This document shows positions 38,273 to 49,643 of a DNA stretch of 64,000 nucleotides, in pieces. Made by a program: the position numbers and the translations under genes. The notes below the pieces were generated by a model that had not been told where the DNA came from, did no database searches, and saw only the letters and a program-made list of their open reading frames with translations. Origin of the DNA: Candidatus Ferrigenium bremense (lineage in GTDB: Bacteria > Pseudomonadota > Gammaproteobacteria > Burkholderiales > Gallionellaceae); the NCBI GenBank assembly GCA_019449635.1, contig JAGRPI010000012.1, positions 62,001 through 126,000 on the forward strand, given 5' to 3'. The first letter of the stretch is position 1. Each line of letters starts with the position of its first letter.

Positions 38273-38390
38273 AGCACACCTCACTTTCGTCAAGTTAACT
38301 GCGCTTTCAATCAAGTGCTGCACAAAATCAAATAGGTCAAACCTCCTTACACTTGCTTATCGGGACTACCTGAACACCTGCTTGTCGGGG

Positions 38391-41300
38391 CTACCGGTGG
38401 AACGCGGCCACGCCGTTGACGATGGTCGTGTTGTTGGCGCCCGCCGCAAAACCATACAGCACAGCCGCGCCGAGGCCGCCGGATCCGGCAAATACGCCGC
38501 CCAATTGTCCTTGTGGCGTTCCAGTGCAACCCGCCCCGCAAGTGACCGTCATGCTTCCCGGAACACCGCCGCCGTTTATCGCGCCCGCAGTGGCGGCATT
38601 GAAGAAGCTCTTCTGCTCAATGGGCAGATTCGCAGCGCTGGCAATCAGATTGCCAGCGTTGGTGGTGGTCACATTGATTCCGACAGTCACGGTCTGCGCG
38701 GTGAAGTTGGCGACCAGGCTCGCGCTGTTCAGCGTACCCGTGCCCCCCAGGGAATCGGTGGGAGCCGTTCCGCCGGCCAGCACGTAGTTGAAGGTGCCGG
38801 TAACCGGCAGGGTCACCGGGCCTACCAATGTCGGGCTGGCTATCCAGTGCGCGCTGCCCGTGTTCACGATTCCCGGTGCGGCGGTAACCGCATTGGTGCT
38901 GGTGAAACTGGAGCCATCCCAGCGTCCCCAGCTGATGCCGGAAATAGAGTCGGTTCCCAGCCCCGTCGCCACGGCTGCACCCTTGCTGATATTGTAAAGC
39001 CCGCTTACATAAGAGCCATCGCTCCTGAACCCGGTCAGGTTGCCGGGGCCATCCGTGGTCACGCTGGCGGAATTGTTGTATCCGCCGAGTATCACCGGGA
39101 TCGGGACTACGCCGCCGACGGGATATACCCCGCCGGGGAATTGCGTGGCGGGAGGATTCGGGTCTGCGGCCGACACCCCGGCCAAGCGGTAAGGCGTTAC
39201 GGTGCTTTGTGCCGCACCGGTGAAGGCTGCCACCCCGGAGATCTGGTCTGAACCGCCAACCAAGACATATGACAGCAGCGCGCCGTTCAGTCCGCTGCCG
39301 GTCAGTTGTCCGACGACGTCACCGCTGATGGGGCCGGCGCCGCTGCTTGCCGTCAGCGGGCCCCAGCCCGGTCTTGCCACGGTGGTAGCGCGGAAGCCGG
39401 TCTTGGCGTTGTTCCAGTACATGAATTCCAGCGGGGTGCCTGCGGTGCCGGCGCTCCAGCCGTTGGACAGGGCCAGGTTGAACGATACCAGCTGCAGGCT
39501 GAAGTCAACCGCCAGTGAAGCCGAGCTCAAGGCGAGCGTCCCACTGAGCGATCCGGTAGGTGCCGTGCCGCCCGCAAGAGTATAGGTGGCGTTGGTCGCC
39601 AGCAGCACTTCCGGCAGATAGACCGGATCGACTGCCGGGCCGGTGATCCAGTGCGCGTAGACCCCAGCGGGCGATGTATAGGTGCCCGCCGCGCAGCAAG
39701 TGGTGGTTCCCACCACCAGTTTCGTCGATTGGGTGCTGTTATACCGTCCAAAACTGATCCCGGTCGCCGGTATGGTGGTGGCCGCAGCTCCCACCGTCGT
39801 CGTGCCGCTCAGGGTGTTGGTTACGTAGCTGGCCGGGTCTTTGCCGGCATAACGGTCGGTAAAGGACGGATTGGGCAGGGCGTTGTTTATATCCGCCGGA
39901 GTCGCGATGGTGGTGTTGAGTTCGGCGAAAGGGTTGAAATAATCCGAACTGGTTGTCGCAAAGGCGCCCGCCACGTCGGTTTGCACGTAGGGCGCGACCG
40001 TTCCGGCAGGTGCGACCGGTGAGGGAGCGGTTGCGGCAGTCACCAGCGCCACGCCCTGCACCAGGTCGGTGGTATTGCCGATTATGTTGTAGGGTATCCC
40101 CACCTTGTCGGCGGCGTTTGCGGCAAAGCGCGCCCAGATGTCGGCCGTATACCCCCCCGCATCGCAATTCGCGCCGGTACAGGCCACCGTGCCGACCCCC
40201 CAGACGGTCTCCCCGGCAATCGAAATGCCGCCGGGAGTGGTCACCGCGAACGCCTTGTTATGCGTGCTGATGAAGTTCGGATCGGCGGTGCTGAATGCCA
40301 ATGCCAGCGAAAGGTTGACCATCTGATTGGTGAAGTCCGCTGTCAGGGTCGCCGCCGTCAACGTGCCGACATTGCCCAATTTGTCGGTGGGGTGCGTCGC
40401 CGCAGTCAGGGAATAATTCGTCGTGCCCCCCAGGGTTTGCACATATCCGACCGGCGGATTGGCGGAAAGCATCCATTGCATGCTGGTGACGCCCATGGCG
40501 ACGGGGATCAGCGTGGTCGAGCTGGTATAAGTGCCGCCCTCCCAGCGACCCATATAAACGCTGCTGTCCGCAGCCTTATAAGTGTCCTTCGCCACACCGC
40601 CGGCGACTTTGCCGGGGTTTATGCCGCCGACAACCTCGAACAGGTTATTCGATGCATCCAGCAGATAGCTGGTGGCAGGCAGATTCGAATCCCAGGGATT
40701 GATCCACCCGCCCAAGGCATCCACACCCAATGCTTCATAACCATAACCGTTCTGCGCCGCATAAGTCGGTGAGCCGGTCAGCGGCGTGCCTCCGCCGCCG
40801 GTCAGGGTGGTGCCGCCGGTAGTAGTGACAGGAACCTGGATGATGTTTGGCGTCACCGTGTTTCCCGGTGCGACAGCGGCCGGCGCAGGCGCCGCAGCCT
40901 GTTCCTGTGCGGTGTTGTCCACCACCGCCGATTCGCGCACTGTCCCTTCTTCTTTATTTTCCTGCTTGTCGCCCTTCGCCTGTGGTGCGGGCCCCGGCGC
41001 CACGGTGAAGAGGTTGGTGTTGATCGGCTGCAGTTGCGGCATCTGGTCTTTCGCGCCGGCGAAGCCCATCTGGTTGGGCAGCACGAAGACGGTGCCCTTG
41101 TCGGTGGCCAGGAAGGTCTCGCCCAGGTTCACCTTGTTGTAGGCGCCCGGGGGAGCCACGGCCGCCAGTTCGCTGCCCGGCGCGACCACAAAGGTCTCGT
41201 GGTCGGTGCCGCGGATGCCGATGGTTGCGGCGGGCGTCGTGATGCGGTAACTCGGTTTGTTGAGCTGCCCGATCAGGCCGGTGACGGCACGGAAGCCGCC

Positions 41301-41636
41301 TTTGAACAGGGAGAAGAAGCTTTGTTCAGTGCCGTCCTGCTTGCCGCTGAATTTGAAGCTGTCGAATTTCAGCTGGGTGTCCGCGCGCACCGCGACGAAA
41401 CCGCCGTCCTGCATCCTGACCTGCGCGGAGGCATCCTTGGCGGAGGTCAGGGTGTCGCCTTCATTGACCGCGTCACCCTTTTTCAGGCCATGCGTCTGCC
41501 CCGCCGGGTCGGTGAGCTGAACCGCGCCATTCACGAACTGCACATGCCCGGCGACATCCGCGTAGGCGGCATTGCCGCCCAGCAACAACACCAGAGAAGT
41601 AACCAGGCTAACGAAGAAGTCTATATGGGTTTTCAT
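38391..41636 (-). CDS. Large FecR-domain protein with TbpB-like barrel repeats
   Basis: An exported protein of 1081 residues. The signal peptide and FecR domain (to about residue 200) are almost the same as in the downstream paralog, then a Pro/Ala linker. After that comes a run of related units of roughly 200-250 residues. Each has G(I/V)S(F/W)GR(W/Y), HW(I/M), LAGGTAPTDSLGGTGTLNSASLVANF-like strands and ends G-x-F-x-G...G...Y...I.GVAAF. At least three units are clear (starting near SVYMGRWEGG, GISFGRYNST and GISWGRWDGS). No membrane anchor is seen at the C-terminus. It follows the Slam-like gene by 23 bp, which suggests it is a secreted substrate of that protein. Confidence 0.75.
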   Translation of the reverse strand: MKTHIDFFVSLVTSLVLLLGGNAAYADVAGHVQFVNGAVQLTDPAGQTHGLKKGDAVNEGDTLTSAKDASAQVRMQDGGFVAVRADTQLKFDSFKFSGKQDGTEQSFFSLFKGGFRAVTGLIGQLNKPSYRITTPAATIGIRGTDHETFVVAPGSELAAVAPPGAYNKVNLGETFLATDKGTVFVLPNQMGFAGAKDQMPQLQPINTNLFTVAPGPAPQAKGDKQENKEEGTVRESAVVDNTAQEQAAAPAPAAVAPGNTVTPNIIQVPVTTTGGTTLTGGGGTPLTGSPTYAAQNGYGYEALGVDALGGWINPWDSNLPATSYLLDASNNLFEVVGGINPGKVAGGVAKDTYKAADSSVYMGRWEGGTYTSSTTLIPVAMGVTSMQWMLSANPPVGYVQTLGGTTNYSLTAATHPTDKLGNVGTLTAATLTADFTNQMVNLSLALAFSTADPNFISTHNKAFAVTTPGGISIAGETVWGVGTVACTGANCDAGGYTADIWARFAANAADKVGIPYNIIGNTTDLVQGVALVTAATAPSPVAPAGTVAPYVQTDVAGAFATTSSDYFNPFAELNTTIATPADINNALPNPSFTDRYAGKDPASYVTNTLSGTTTVGAAATTIPATGISFGRYNSTQSTKLVVGTTTCCAAGTYTSPAGVYAHWITGPAVDPVYLPEVLLATNATYTLAGGTAPTGSLSGTLALSSASLAVDFSLQLVSFNLALSNGWSAGTAGTPLEFMYWNNAKTGFRATTVARPGWGPLTASSGAGPISGDVVGQLTGSGLNGALLSYVLVGGSDQISGVAAFTGAAQSTVTPYRLAGVSAADPNPPATQFPGGVYPVGGVVPIPVILGGYNNSASVTTDGPGNLTGFRSDGSYVSGLYNISKGAAVATGLGTDSISGISWGRWDGSSFTSTNAVTAAPGIVNTGSAHWIASPTLVGPVTLPVTGTFNYVLAGGTAPTDSLGGTGTLNSASLVANFTAQTVTVGINVTTTNAGNLIASAANLPIEQKSFFNAATAGAINGGGVPGSMTVTCGAGCTGTPQGQLGGVFAGSGGLGAAVLYGFAAGANNTTIVNGVAAFHR

Positions 41637-41659
41637 GGCACACCCCACTTTATGTCAGG

Positions 41660-43201
41660 TTATTTGAAGTCACGTCGCAGTGTCAGCGAAATATCGGTAC
41701 GGTCATAGCCATAGATGATGATGTTCGAATCATTGCGCGAGAAAGTCAGTTGCGGGCGCACGGTCCACAGTTTGTCCCAATGCCAGTTTGCGCCTAATGT
41801 CATATCGTATTGTTTATCGCTGCGCTGGCGCAAAAAGGCGGTATTGACCACACCGTAATCACCGGCTTGTCCGCCCAGACTGGCGAACAGCTCCGTCGAT
41901 TCATTGAAAGAGGATTGTCCGCCGACGCGCAAACCGGTGAAGTGCTTGGGCCCATCGACCCGCCCGCCTGCGGCGACATCGTTCTCCGTACCGTAATACA
42001 GGCTGCCAAACAGGGCGGATTTGCCGTCTGCCAGCACATGCAGCCAGCCGGCGCCGATGACCTGCTGATCAAAATCATTCACCTTCATGGCTGTATCGAC
42101 GAAGCGATATTGACTGTATTGGCCGAACACGTTCAGCTGATTGCTGGGGCTGAAGGTATGCCGCCATTCGCCATTCAGGCCGACTGTGTCGCGGTTATGC
42201 GCACTGGCCAGGGTGTATTGCCCGCCCGATATGCCCAAACGGAACACGTCGGCTTCGTTGCCATACATGACCCCGGCGTGCCCATCCACCGTGAGCGAGC
42301 TGAAAGCCGTCTTGCTGAAGTTGCTGCGGTCGCGCAGGTCCGCGCCCGCGTACACCGCAAAGTTGGAGTCGATGTTGTGATTCACCTCTCCGCCAGCCGC
42401 TACGCCCAGATAGTTATCGGCCATTTTTACGTTGGTCGGGTTAAGCGTGAACACCGCATTATTGAAAAACGGCACACTGATCTGGGACTGTCCGGTGGAA
42501 TTATTGACATTGCTGTCGTTCCCCAGCGTGCCTTCGAGATATGCCGTGAAACCGGTTTGCTTGGCGGCTTCCTGCGCGGCGATCGCATCCAGATAGTTCT
42601 GGATGGTGGCGCGCGCCGCCTCGGGCGGATTCAGTTTCAAGACTGCCTCAAACTCGGTCTTGGCACGCGGCGTGTCGCCGAGCTGGTAATAGGCGCGTGC
42701 CATGTCCAGGCGCGCACCGGCAAAATTTGGATCGACGGCCAGCACCCGTTCGAAGGCGAGGGTCGCCTTATCCGGTTTGCCGCTGTCCAGCGCGGCGATG
42801 CCGAGCAGGTAGTCGAAACGTATTTCGCCGGAGCGGTCGAACTCGAGCGGTTCCAGCAAGGCATAGGCATCGGCAGGCTTGCCTTCTTTGATCAGCGCAT
42901 CGGCATCGCGCAATGGTTTTTCGCGCGCCTCGAGCTCGGCTTGTTTTTTGGCTTCGGCTTCCGCTGCGGCGCGCTGGCGGGCTTGCTCGGCTTCGGCGCG
43001 TTGGCGCGCCTCCTGTTCGGCTTTGGCGCGCGCTGCCGTTTCACGCTGCGCTTGCGAGGCGCGTGCATTCGGCTTTACGGTTTTTTTGGTGACCTTCTTG
43101 GCCTTGCCTGGCGTCCCTTGGGTTTCCGCCCCTTGAGCAACACCGCCTCCCAGCACTAACGCGCCGAATACCCCACAACATACCCATTGCCCTAGCTTCA
43201 T
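41660..43201 (-). CDS. TPR/beta-barrel protein of the Slam (DUF560) type
   Basis: A protein of about 513 residues. A signal peptide (MKLGQWVCCGVFGALVLGGGVAQGAE) is followed by a Lys/Ala/Glu-rich coiled coil (residues 40-95), TPR repeats (about 100-200: ADALIKEGKPADAYALLEPLE, KPDKATLAFERVLAVDPNFAGARLDMARAYYQLGDTPRAKTEFEAVL), and a C-terminal outer-membrane beta-barrel (about 225-513) ending in LRRDFK with alternating hydrophobic strands. TPR plus barrel is the layout of Slam proteins, which move surface lipoproteins across the outer membrane. The two FecR/barrel proteins downstream are the likely cargo. GGAGG precedes the ATG at 43201. Confidence 0.8.
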   Translation of the reverse strand: MKLGQWVCCGVFGALVLGGGVAQGAETQGTPGKAKKVTKKTVKPNARASQAQRETAARAKAEQEARQRAEAEQARQRAAAEAEAKKQAELEAREKPLRDADALIKEGKPADAYALLEPLEFDRSGEIRFDYLLGIAALDSGKPDKATLAFERVLAVDPNFAGARLDMARAYYQLGDTPRAKTEFEAVLKLNPPEAARATIQNYLDAIAAQEAAKQTGFTAYLEGTLGNDSNVNNSTGQSQISVPFFNNAVFTLNPTNVKMADNYLGVAAGGEVNHNIDSNFAVYAGADLRDRSNFSKTAFSSLTVDGHAGVMYGNEADVFRLGISGGQYTLASAHNRDTVGLNGEWRHTFSPSNQLNVFGQYSQYRFVDTAMKVNDFDQQVIGAGWLHVLADGKSALFGSLYYGTENDVAAGGRVDGPKHFTGLRVGGQSSFNESTELFASLGGQAGDYGVVNTAFLRQRSDKQYDMTLGANWHWDKLWTVRPQLTFSRNDSNIIIYGYDRTDISLTLRRDFK

Positions 43202-43290
43202 TTTTATTACCTCCCGGGTTCTATTATCGATTGTAGTATCCACCCCTTATTCAGCGCGGTCAATATGCCAAAAGGCCTATATTTCCATGG

Positions 43291-43965
43291 TTATATCAGC
43301 CCTTTTTCGGCAAACGACAGGGTTTGTCCCATCGCCACCACGAAGTGGTCCAGCACGCGCACATCCACCAGTCCGAGAGCCTGTTTCAGGGCGTCGGTCA
43401 AATGCCGGTCGGCCTGGCTGGGTTCGGCGACGCCGGAGGGGTGATTGTGCGCCAGGATGACGGCGGCGGCATTGTGTGCCAGGGCGCGTTTGACCACTTC
43501 GCGCGGGTACACGCTGGTCTGGCTGAGCGTGCCGTGGAACAGCTCTTCCGCGGCGATCACGCGATGCTGGGTGTCGAGGAACAGCGCCAGAAAGACTTCC
43601 TGCTGCCGTCCGCCGAGCAATAGCCGCAGATAGTCGCGCACCGCGCGCGGCGAGTTGAGCGCGTCGCCATGCTGCAATTCTTCCTGCAAGGCGCGCCGCG
43701 ACATTTCCAGCACGGCTTGCAGTTGCGCGTATTTCGCCTGCCCCATGCCGTGCGTTTCGCAAAAGCCGGACTCACTGGCGGCAAACAGCCGGGTGAGGCT
43801 GCCGAAGCGGGTGAGCAGTTCGCGCGCCAGATCCACCGCACTCTTGCCGGGTACGCCGGTGCGCAAAAAGATCGCCAGCAACTCGGCATCGGATAACGAG
43901 GCCGCGCCCTTTTGCAGCAACTTCTCCCGGGGTCGCTCGAATTCAGGCCAATCGGTAATAGCCAT
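43291..43965 (-). CDS. radC: RadC-family JAB-domain protein
   Basis: A 224-residue RadC protein. The N-terminal helix-hairpin-helix part ([34 protein letters not shown]) precedes the JAB metal-binding motif ([17 protein letters not shown]). Once thought a repair protein, its role remains unsettled. GAGGAG before the ATG at 43965 supports this start. It is divergent from coaBC, with about 110 bp between. Confidence 0.94.
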   Translation of the reverse strand: MAITDWPEFERPREKLLQKGAASLSDAELLAIFLRTGVPGKSAVDLARELLTRFGSLTRLFAASESGFCETHGMGQAKYAQLQAVLEMSRRALQEELQHGDALNSPRAVRDYLRLLLGGRQQEVFLALFLDTQHRVIAAEELFHGTLSQTSVYPREVVKRALAHNAAAVILAHNHPSGVAEPSQADRHLTDALKQALGLVDVRVLDHFVVAMGQTLSFAEKGLI

Positions 43966-44075
43966 GTAGATCTCCTCACGCAAGCCGGTCGCTTCGGCAT
44001 AACCTGGAGGTCAGCCTGTGCCGCAACAGCCTCCCAGCCCGGACGGGCTGGTTTCTTGATAAGATGCGCGGCATT

Positions 44076-45272
44076 ATGGAACAAGAACCTGCAAAACGCA
44101 TCCTGCTGGGCGTTACCGGCGGCATCGCGGCCTACAAGGCGGCGGAACTGCTGCGCCTGCTGATGAAGCAGGGCATGGAGGTGCAGGTCGCGATGACCGA
44201 GGCGGCCTGCCGCTTTATCACGCCGACGACCATGCAGGGGCTGTCCGGCAAGCCGGTGCTCACCAGCCAGTGGGACACGGGCATGGCGGACGGCATGGCG
44301 CATATCAGCCCGAGCCGCGCCGCCGATGCGATCGTGATCGCGCCCGCAACCGCCGATTTCATCGCCAAGCTGGCGCATGGATTGGCGAACGATCTGCTTT
44401 CCTCGCTGTGCCTGGCGCGCAATTGCCCGTTGCTGGTCGCGCCGGCGATGAACCGCGAGATGTGGCAGAGCGCGGCGACGCAGCGCAACATCGCGCAACT
44501 GCTTGCCGATGGCGTGCAGGTGCTCGGTCCGGATTGCGGCATGCAGGCCTGCGGCGAGGAAGGTATGGGGCGCATGCTGGAGGCGGGGCGGCTGGCGCAG
44601 GACATTGCGGCATTCTTCCAGCCGAAACTTTTTTCCGGCAAGAAAATCCTGATCACCGCCGGGCCGACCTATGAGGCGATCGATGCGGTGCGCGGCATCA
44701 CCAACCGCAGTTCCGGCAAGATGGGCTATGCCATCGCGCAGGCCGCGCTGGAGCAAGGCGCAGAAGTGGTGCTGGTGTCCGGTCCGACGGCGCTCGCCAA
44801 GCCGCGGGGCGCGCAAGGCGTGGATGTGGTGAGTGCTGCGCAGATGTTCGAGGCGGTGCAACAGCATGTCGGCGATTGCGATATTTTCATCGGCGTGGCG
44901 GCGGTGGCGGATTACCGCGTCGCGCAGCCGAGCGAACAGAAGATCAAGAAAAGCGCGGCTGCGCTCACGCTGGAGCTGGTGCCCAACCCGGATATCCTGG
45001 CGCATGTCGCCGGCCTGCCGGATCCGCCGTTCTGCGTGGGCTTTGCCGCAGAGAGCGAGGATCTCGCGAAGCATGCCGAGCAGAAACGTTGCGTGAAGAA
45101 TCTGCCGCTGCTGGTGGGCAACCTCGCGCAACAGGCCATCGGCAGCGACGAAAACGAGCTGGTCCTGTTCGATGACAGCGGCAGCCACGTCTTGCCGCGC
45201 GCCGACAAGCTGACCTTGGCCAGGCTATTGATGCAGCATATCGCGCAACGCTACGAAGGAGCATACAAATGA
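44076..45272 (+). CDS. coaBC: Phosphopantothenoylcysteine decarboxylase/synthetase
   Basis: A bifunctional coenzyme A enzyme, about 398 residues. The CoaC half begins [19 protein letters not shown] and has PAMNREMW; the CoaB half contains [31 protein letters not shown] and [21 protein letters not shown]. An ATG at 44064 is an alternative start. The stop overlaps the dut start by four bases, so the pair is coupled, a common arrangement. Confidence 0.96.
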   Translation: MEQEPAKRILLGVTGGIAAYKAAELLRLLMKQGMEVQVAMTEAACRFITPTTMQGLSGKPVLTSQWDTGMADGMAHISPSRAADAIVIAPATADFIAKLAHGLANDLLSSLCLARNCPLLVAPAMNREMWQSAATQRNIAQLLADGVQVLGPDCGMQACGEEGMGRMLEAGRLAQDIAAFFQPKLFSGKKILITAGPTYEAIDAVRGITNRSSGKMGYAIAQAALEQGAEVVLVSGPTALAKPRGAQGVDVVSAAQMFEAVQQHVGDCDIFIGVAAVADYRVAQPSEQKIKKSAAALTLELVPNPDILAHVAGLPDPPFCVGFAAESEDLAKHAEQKRCVKNLPLLVGNLAQQAIGSDENELVLFDDSGSHVLPRADKLTLARLLMQHIAQRYEGAYK

Positions 45273-45724
45273 AACACATCCCGGTGGATGTCAAGATTCT
45301 CGATTCCCGTCTGCATGAAAGCATGCCGGGTTACGCGACCGCCGGCTCGGCGGGGATCGATTTGCGCGCGTGCATCGACCATAACATGGTGATCCAGCCC
45401 AAGCAGTGCGAACTCATCCCCAGCGGCATCGCCGTTCACCTGAACGATCCGGGCTATGCCGCCATGATCCTGCCGCGCTCCGGCCTGGGGCATAAACACG
45501 GCATCGTGCTCGGCAACCTGGTCGGTCTGATCGATTCGGATTATCAGGGGCAGATTTTCGTCTCGCTGTGGAACCGCAGCCAGATCCCCTTCACGCTGAT
45601 GCCGATGGAACGCATGGCGCAACTGGTGATCGTGCCGATCATGCAGGCGAGGTTCAATATCGTGGAGGAGTTTACGTTGAGCGAGCGCGGCAGCGGCGGG
45701 TTCGGCAGCACCGGCAAGCATTGA
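45269..45724 (+). CDS. dut: dUTP diphosphatase
   Basis: Hydrolyses dUTP to dUMP, keeping uracil out of DNA. The 151-residue protein has the five trimeric dUTPase motifs: [43 protein letters not shown] and [10 protein letters not shown]. It is last in the coaBC-dut unit and is followed by a strong terminator. Confidence 0.97.
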   Translation: MKHIPVDVKILDSRLHESMPGYATAGSAGIDLRACIDHNMVIQPKQCELIPSGIAVHLNDPGYAAMILPRSGLGHKHGIVLGNLVGLIDSDYQGQIFVSLWNRSQIPFTLMPMERMAQLVIVPIMQARFNIVEEFTLSERGSGGFGSTGKH

Positions 45725-45812
45725 CCGCCCGGAACGGCAGACTTGATTGAAAACGCTATTATGCACCTGATGCACAAACAGCAATAAAACAATGAGTTGC
45801 AAATGAAGTAAC

Positions 45813-45844
45813 AAAAAGGCCAAGGAGTTATCCTTGGCCTTTTT
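45813..45844 (+). terminator. Terminator after dut
   Basis: Perfect stem AAAAAGGCCAAGGA/TCCTTGGCCTTTTT with a four-base loop. It marks the left edge of the accessory region. Confidence 0.93.
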
Positions 45845-46012
45845 CATTCCCCGCTTGCCTGCCGCAGCCGACCTTGCTACATTATTGGCAAGGCCGTCTG
45901 AGCCGAACCTGTCACCGGGTTAAAACGGACATCAAGCGCAACACTCTGCACGACCTTCGATCCGGTCGATGCGTAATCGGTGAACATCGACTTAACTTGA
46001 TTGGAGGCCATC

Positions 46013-46771
46013 ATGGCATCGATTCCATTATCCGAATCCGCACTTGTATCACTGAAGAAAACTCTTCGTACTGAATACCCAGATATCAAATCATCGCACC
46101 TGACTGAAGCTATTGCCGCTGCTTTGGGCCGCAAGTCGCATGCTGCTTTGCTTGCTGACCTATCCAAGCAACAAAACTCTCCTTGCTACGATTTATTGAT
46201 TGATGAGGACTTTGATAGCCGTCTGCAAGAATTCGGTTATCCCGCCGATCCAGAATTTAGCTTTGAGTGGTTGGACAAGTCTGTATCAGAGATTATTTCC
46301 ACAGTGCCGCCATCTGCTTTAGATATCGAATACCGTACAGAGCGCGAGCGTGCGTGGCGTAACCTGATGGTGTGTGCGATCAACGAGGGGTTACGCCTAA
46401 AGCTGTTCACCCTGCACCCTGACAATTACAACTGGGCACCACAGGAAGACAATCATCACCAGCGAGATGGCCGAACATTTGATTTCGTTCTTCCTAACGG
46501 GCTGCCAGCTCGCGGCTATGTAGGCGATGCGGGATTTGGAGAGCTATCTATCCATGCGGCCGTTAATCCAAGCGGTGATTGGGTAAAGGCAGGGAATGCA
46601 GGTTTCTTAGCTGGCGACGCTTTTGCTGCTGGATGGCTAGAGCGCCAAGATGGAGCTTGGCTTCAGTCGGCCACGACTCAGTTCAATTGTCGGAAGCCGT
46701 TGCTGAATTCACTTGCCAACATTGAGGTTCGTCCGCGTGGGTTTGGGGATCGAGGGCGGGTGATTATGTAA
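46013..46771 (+). CDS. Hypothetical protein
   Basis: A 252-residue protein of unknown function. The N-terminal 60 residues (ESALVSLKKTLRTEYPDIKSSHLTEAIAAALGRKSHAALLADL) form a helical domain often seen at the start of plasmid- or island-borne proteins. The rest has no motif I know; it is rich in Trp, Asp and His, without signal peptide or membrane segment. GGAGG lies five bases before the ATG at 46013; a TTG at 46001 is less likely. Lower GC than the flanking core genes suggests acquisition with the neighbouring island. Confidence 0.65.
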   Translation: MASIPLSESALVSLKKTLRTEYPDIKSSHLTEAIAAALGRKSHAALLADLSKQQNSPCYDLLIDEDFDSRLQEFGYPADPEFSFEWLDKSVSEIISTVPPSALDIEYRTERERAWRNLMVCAINEGLRLKLFTLHPDNYNWAPQEDNHHQRDGRTFDFVLPNGLPARGYVGDAGFGELSIHAAVNPSGDWVKAGNAGFLAGDAFAAGWLERQDGAWLQSATTQFNCRKPLLNSLANIEVRPRGFGDRGRVIM

Positions 46772-46946
46772 CCAATGTACCTCCAATAGAAAGGCCGTAG
46801 TTTTTCACTTTGGCCTTCGTTTTCTGCGAGCTAAATTGTTTTGAGCGCGTAGAAGTTGGCTCTATATCCTCGCGGTAATCCGATCTTCAGTTTCCAACGT
46901 TGGCGAAACGTGTGTAAAAGAATGAGGTTGCGTTGCAACCCTATTT

Positions 46947-47476
46947 TCATATCCGCTTAGTTACGGACGCTAATGCTCTGTGTGCTTCCTCGACAACCCC
47001 TGCAAACAATTCGGTTCCGAGATGTGTTAATCCCTCCCAGTCGACAATCTGCGAACCATCAGCGGCAGTAACCACGGGAATCATGATCATCTGGCGAGAT
47101 AATCTTCCAACATTTATTGCGTTTCCACGGTGGTACTTCGGAAAGCACTGATGGGTAATCGCAGATGCCAAACACACCAAAGCACTAGTAGATAAACCTT
47201 GCAGCTTGGGTTCTAGTCCTAAAACATGATTCGACGGCCAGAATGGCCTCGGCTGGTAGAAACATGTTCCTGCACCACCATCTCCGTCTTTAACCAGCGA
47301 CAGCCATCCACCTGGGCACTTTGCCTTATCGACGTACCCGACAATGCCGTTATTTTGGAAAGACGCTGCAACATACGGCACCGCACCGCTATCTTTCTTA
47401 GTGGCTCCCATACCATTGTGAACGAGGAACAAGTCAGTAATCAGAACTGGCCCGAACGTCAGCTTTTCGTACACAC

Positions 47477-47480
<4 letters not shown>
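46947..47480 (-). CDS. Single-TRD restriction specificity (S-like) subunit
   Basis: A 177-residue protein that resembles one target-recognition domain of type I S subunits. It contains FLVHNGMGATKKDSGAVPYVAASFQNNGIVGYVD, GGWLSLVKDGDGGAGTCFYQPRPFWPSNHVLGLEPK and a C-terminal helix (WEGLTHLGTELFAGVVEEAHRAL), the order expected for TRD plus spacer helix. A complete S subunit has two such domains, so this half-size protein would need to dimerise or pair with the fused methyltransferase. Its start overlaps the methyltransferase stop by four bases. Confidence 0.75.
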
Positions 47481-49627
<2,147 letters not shown>

Positions 49628-49643
49628 TCGTTCCTTTCATAAT

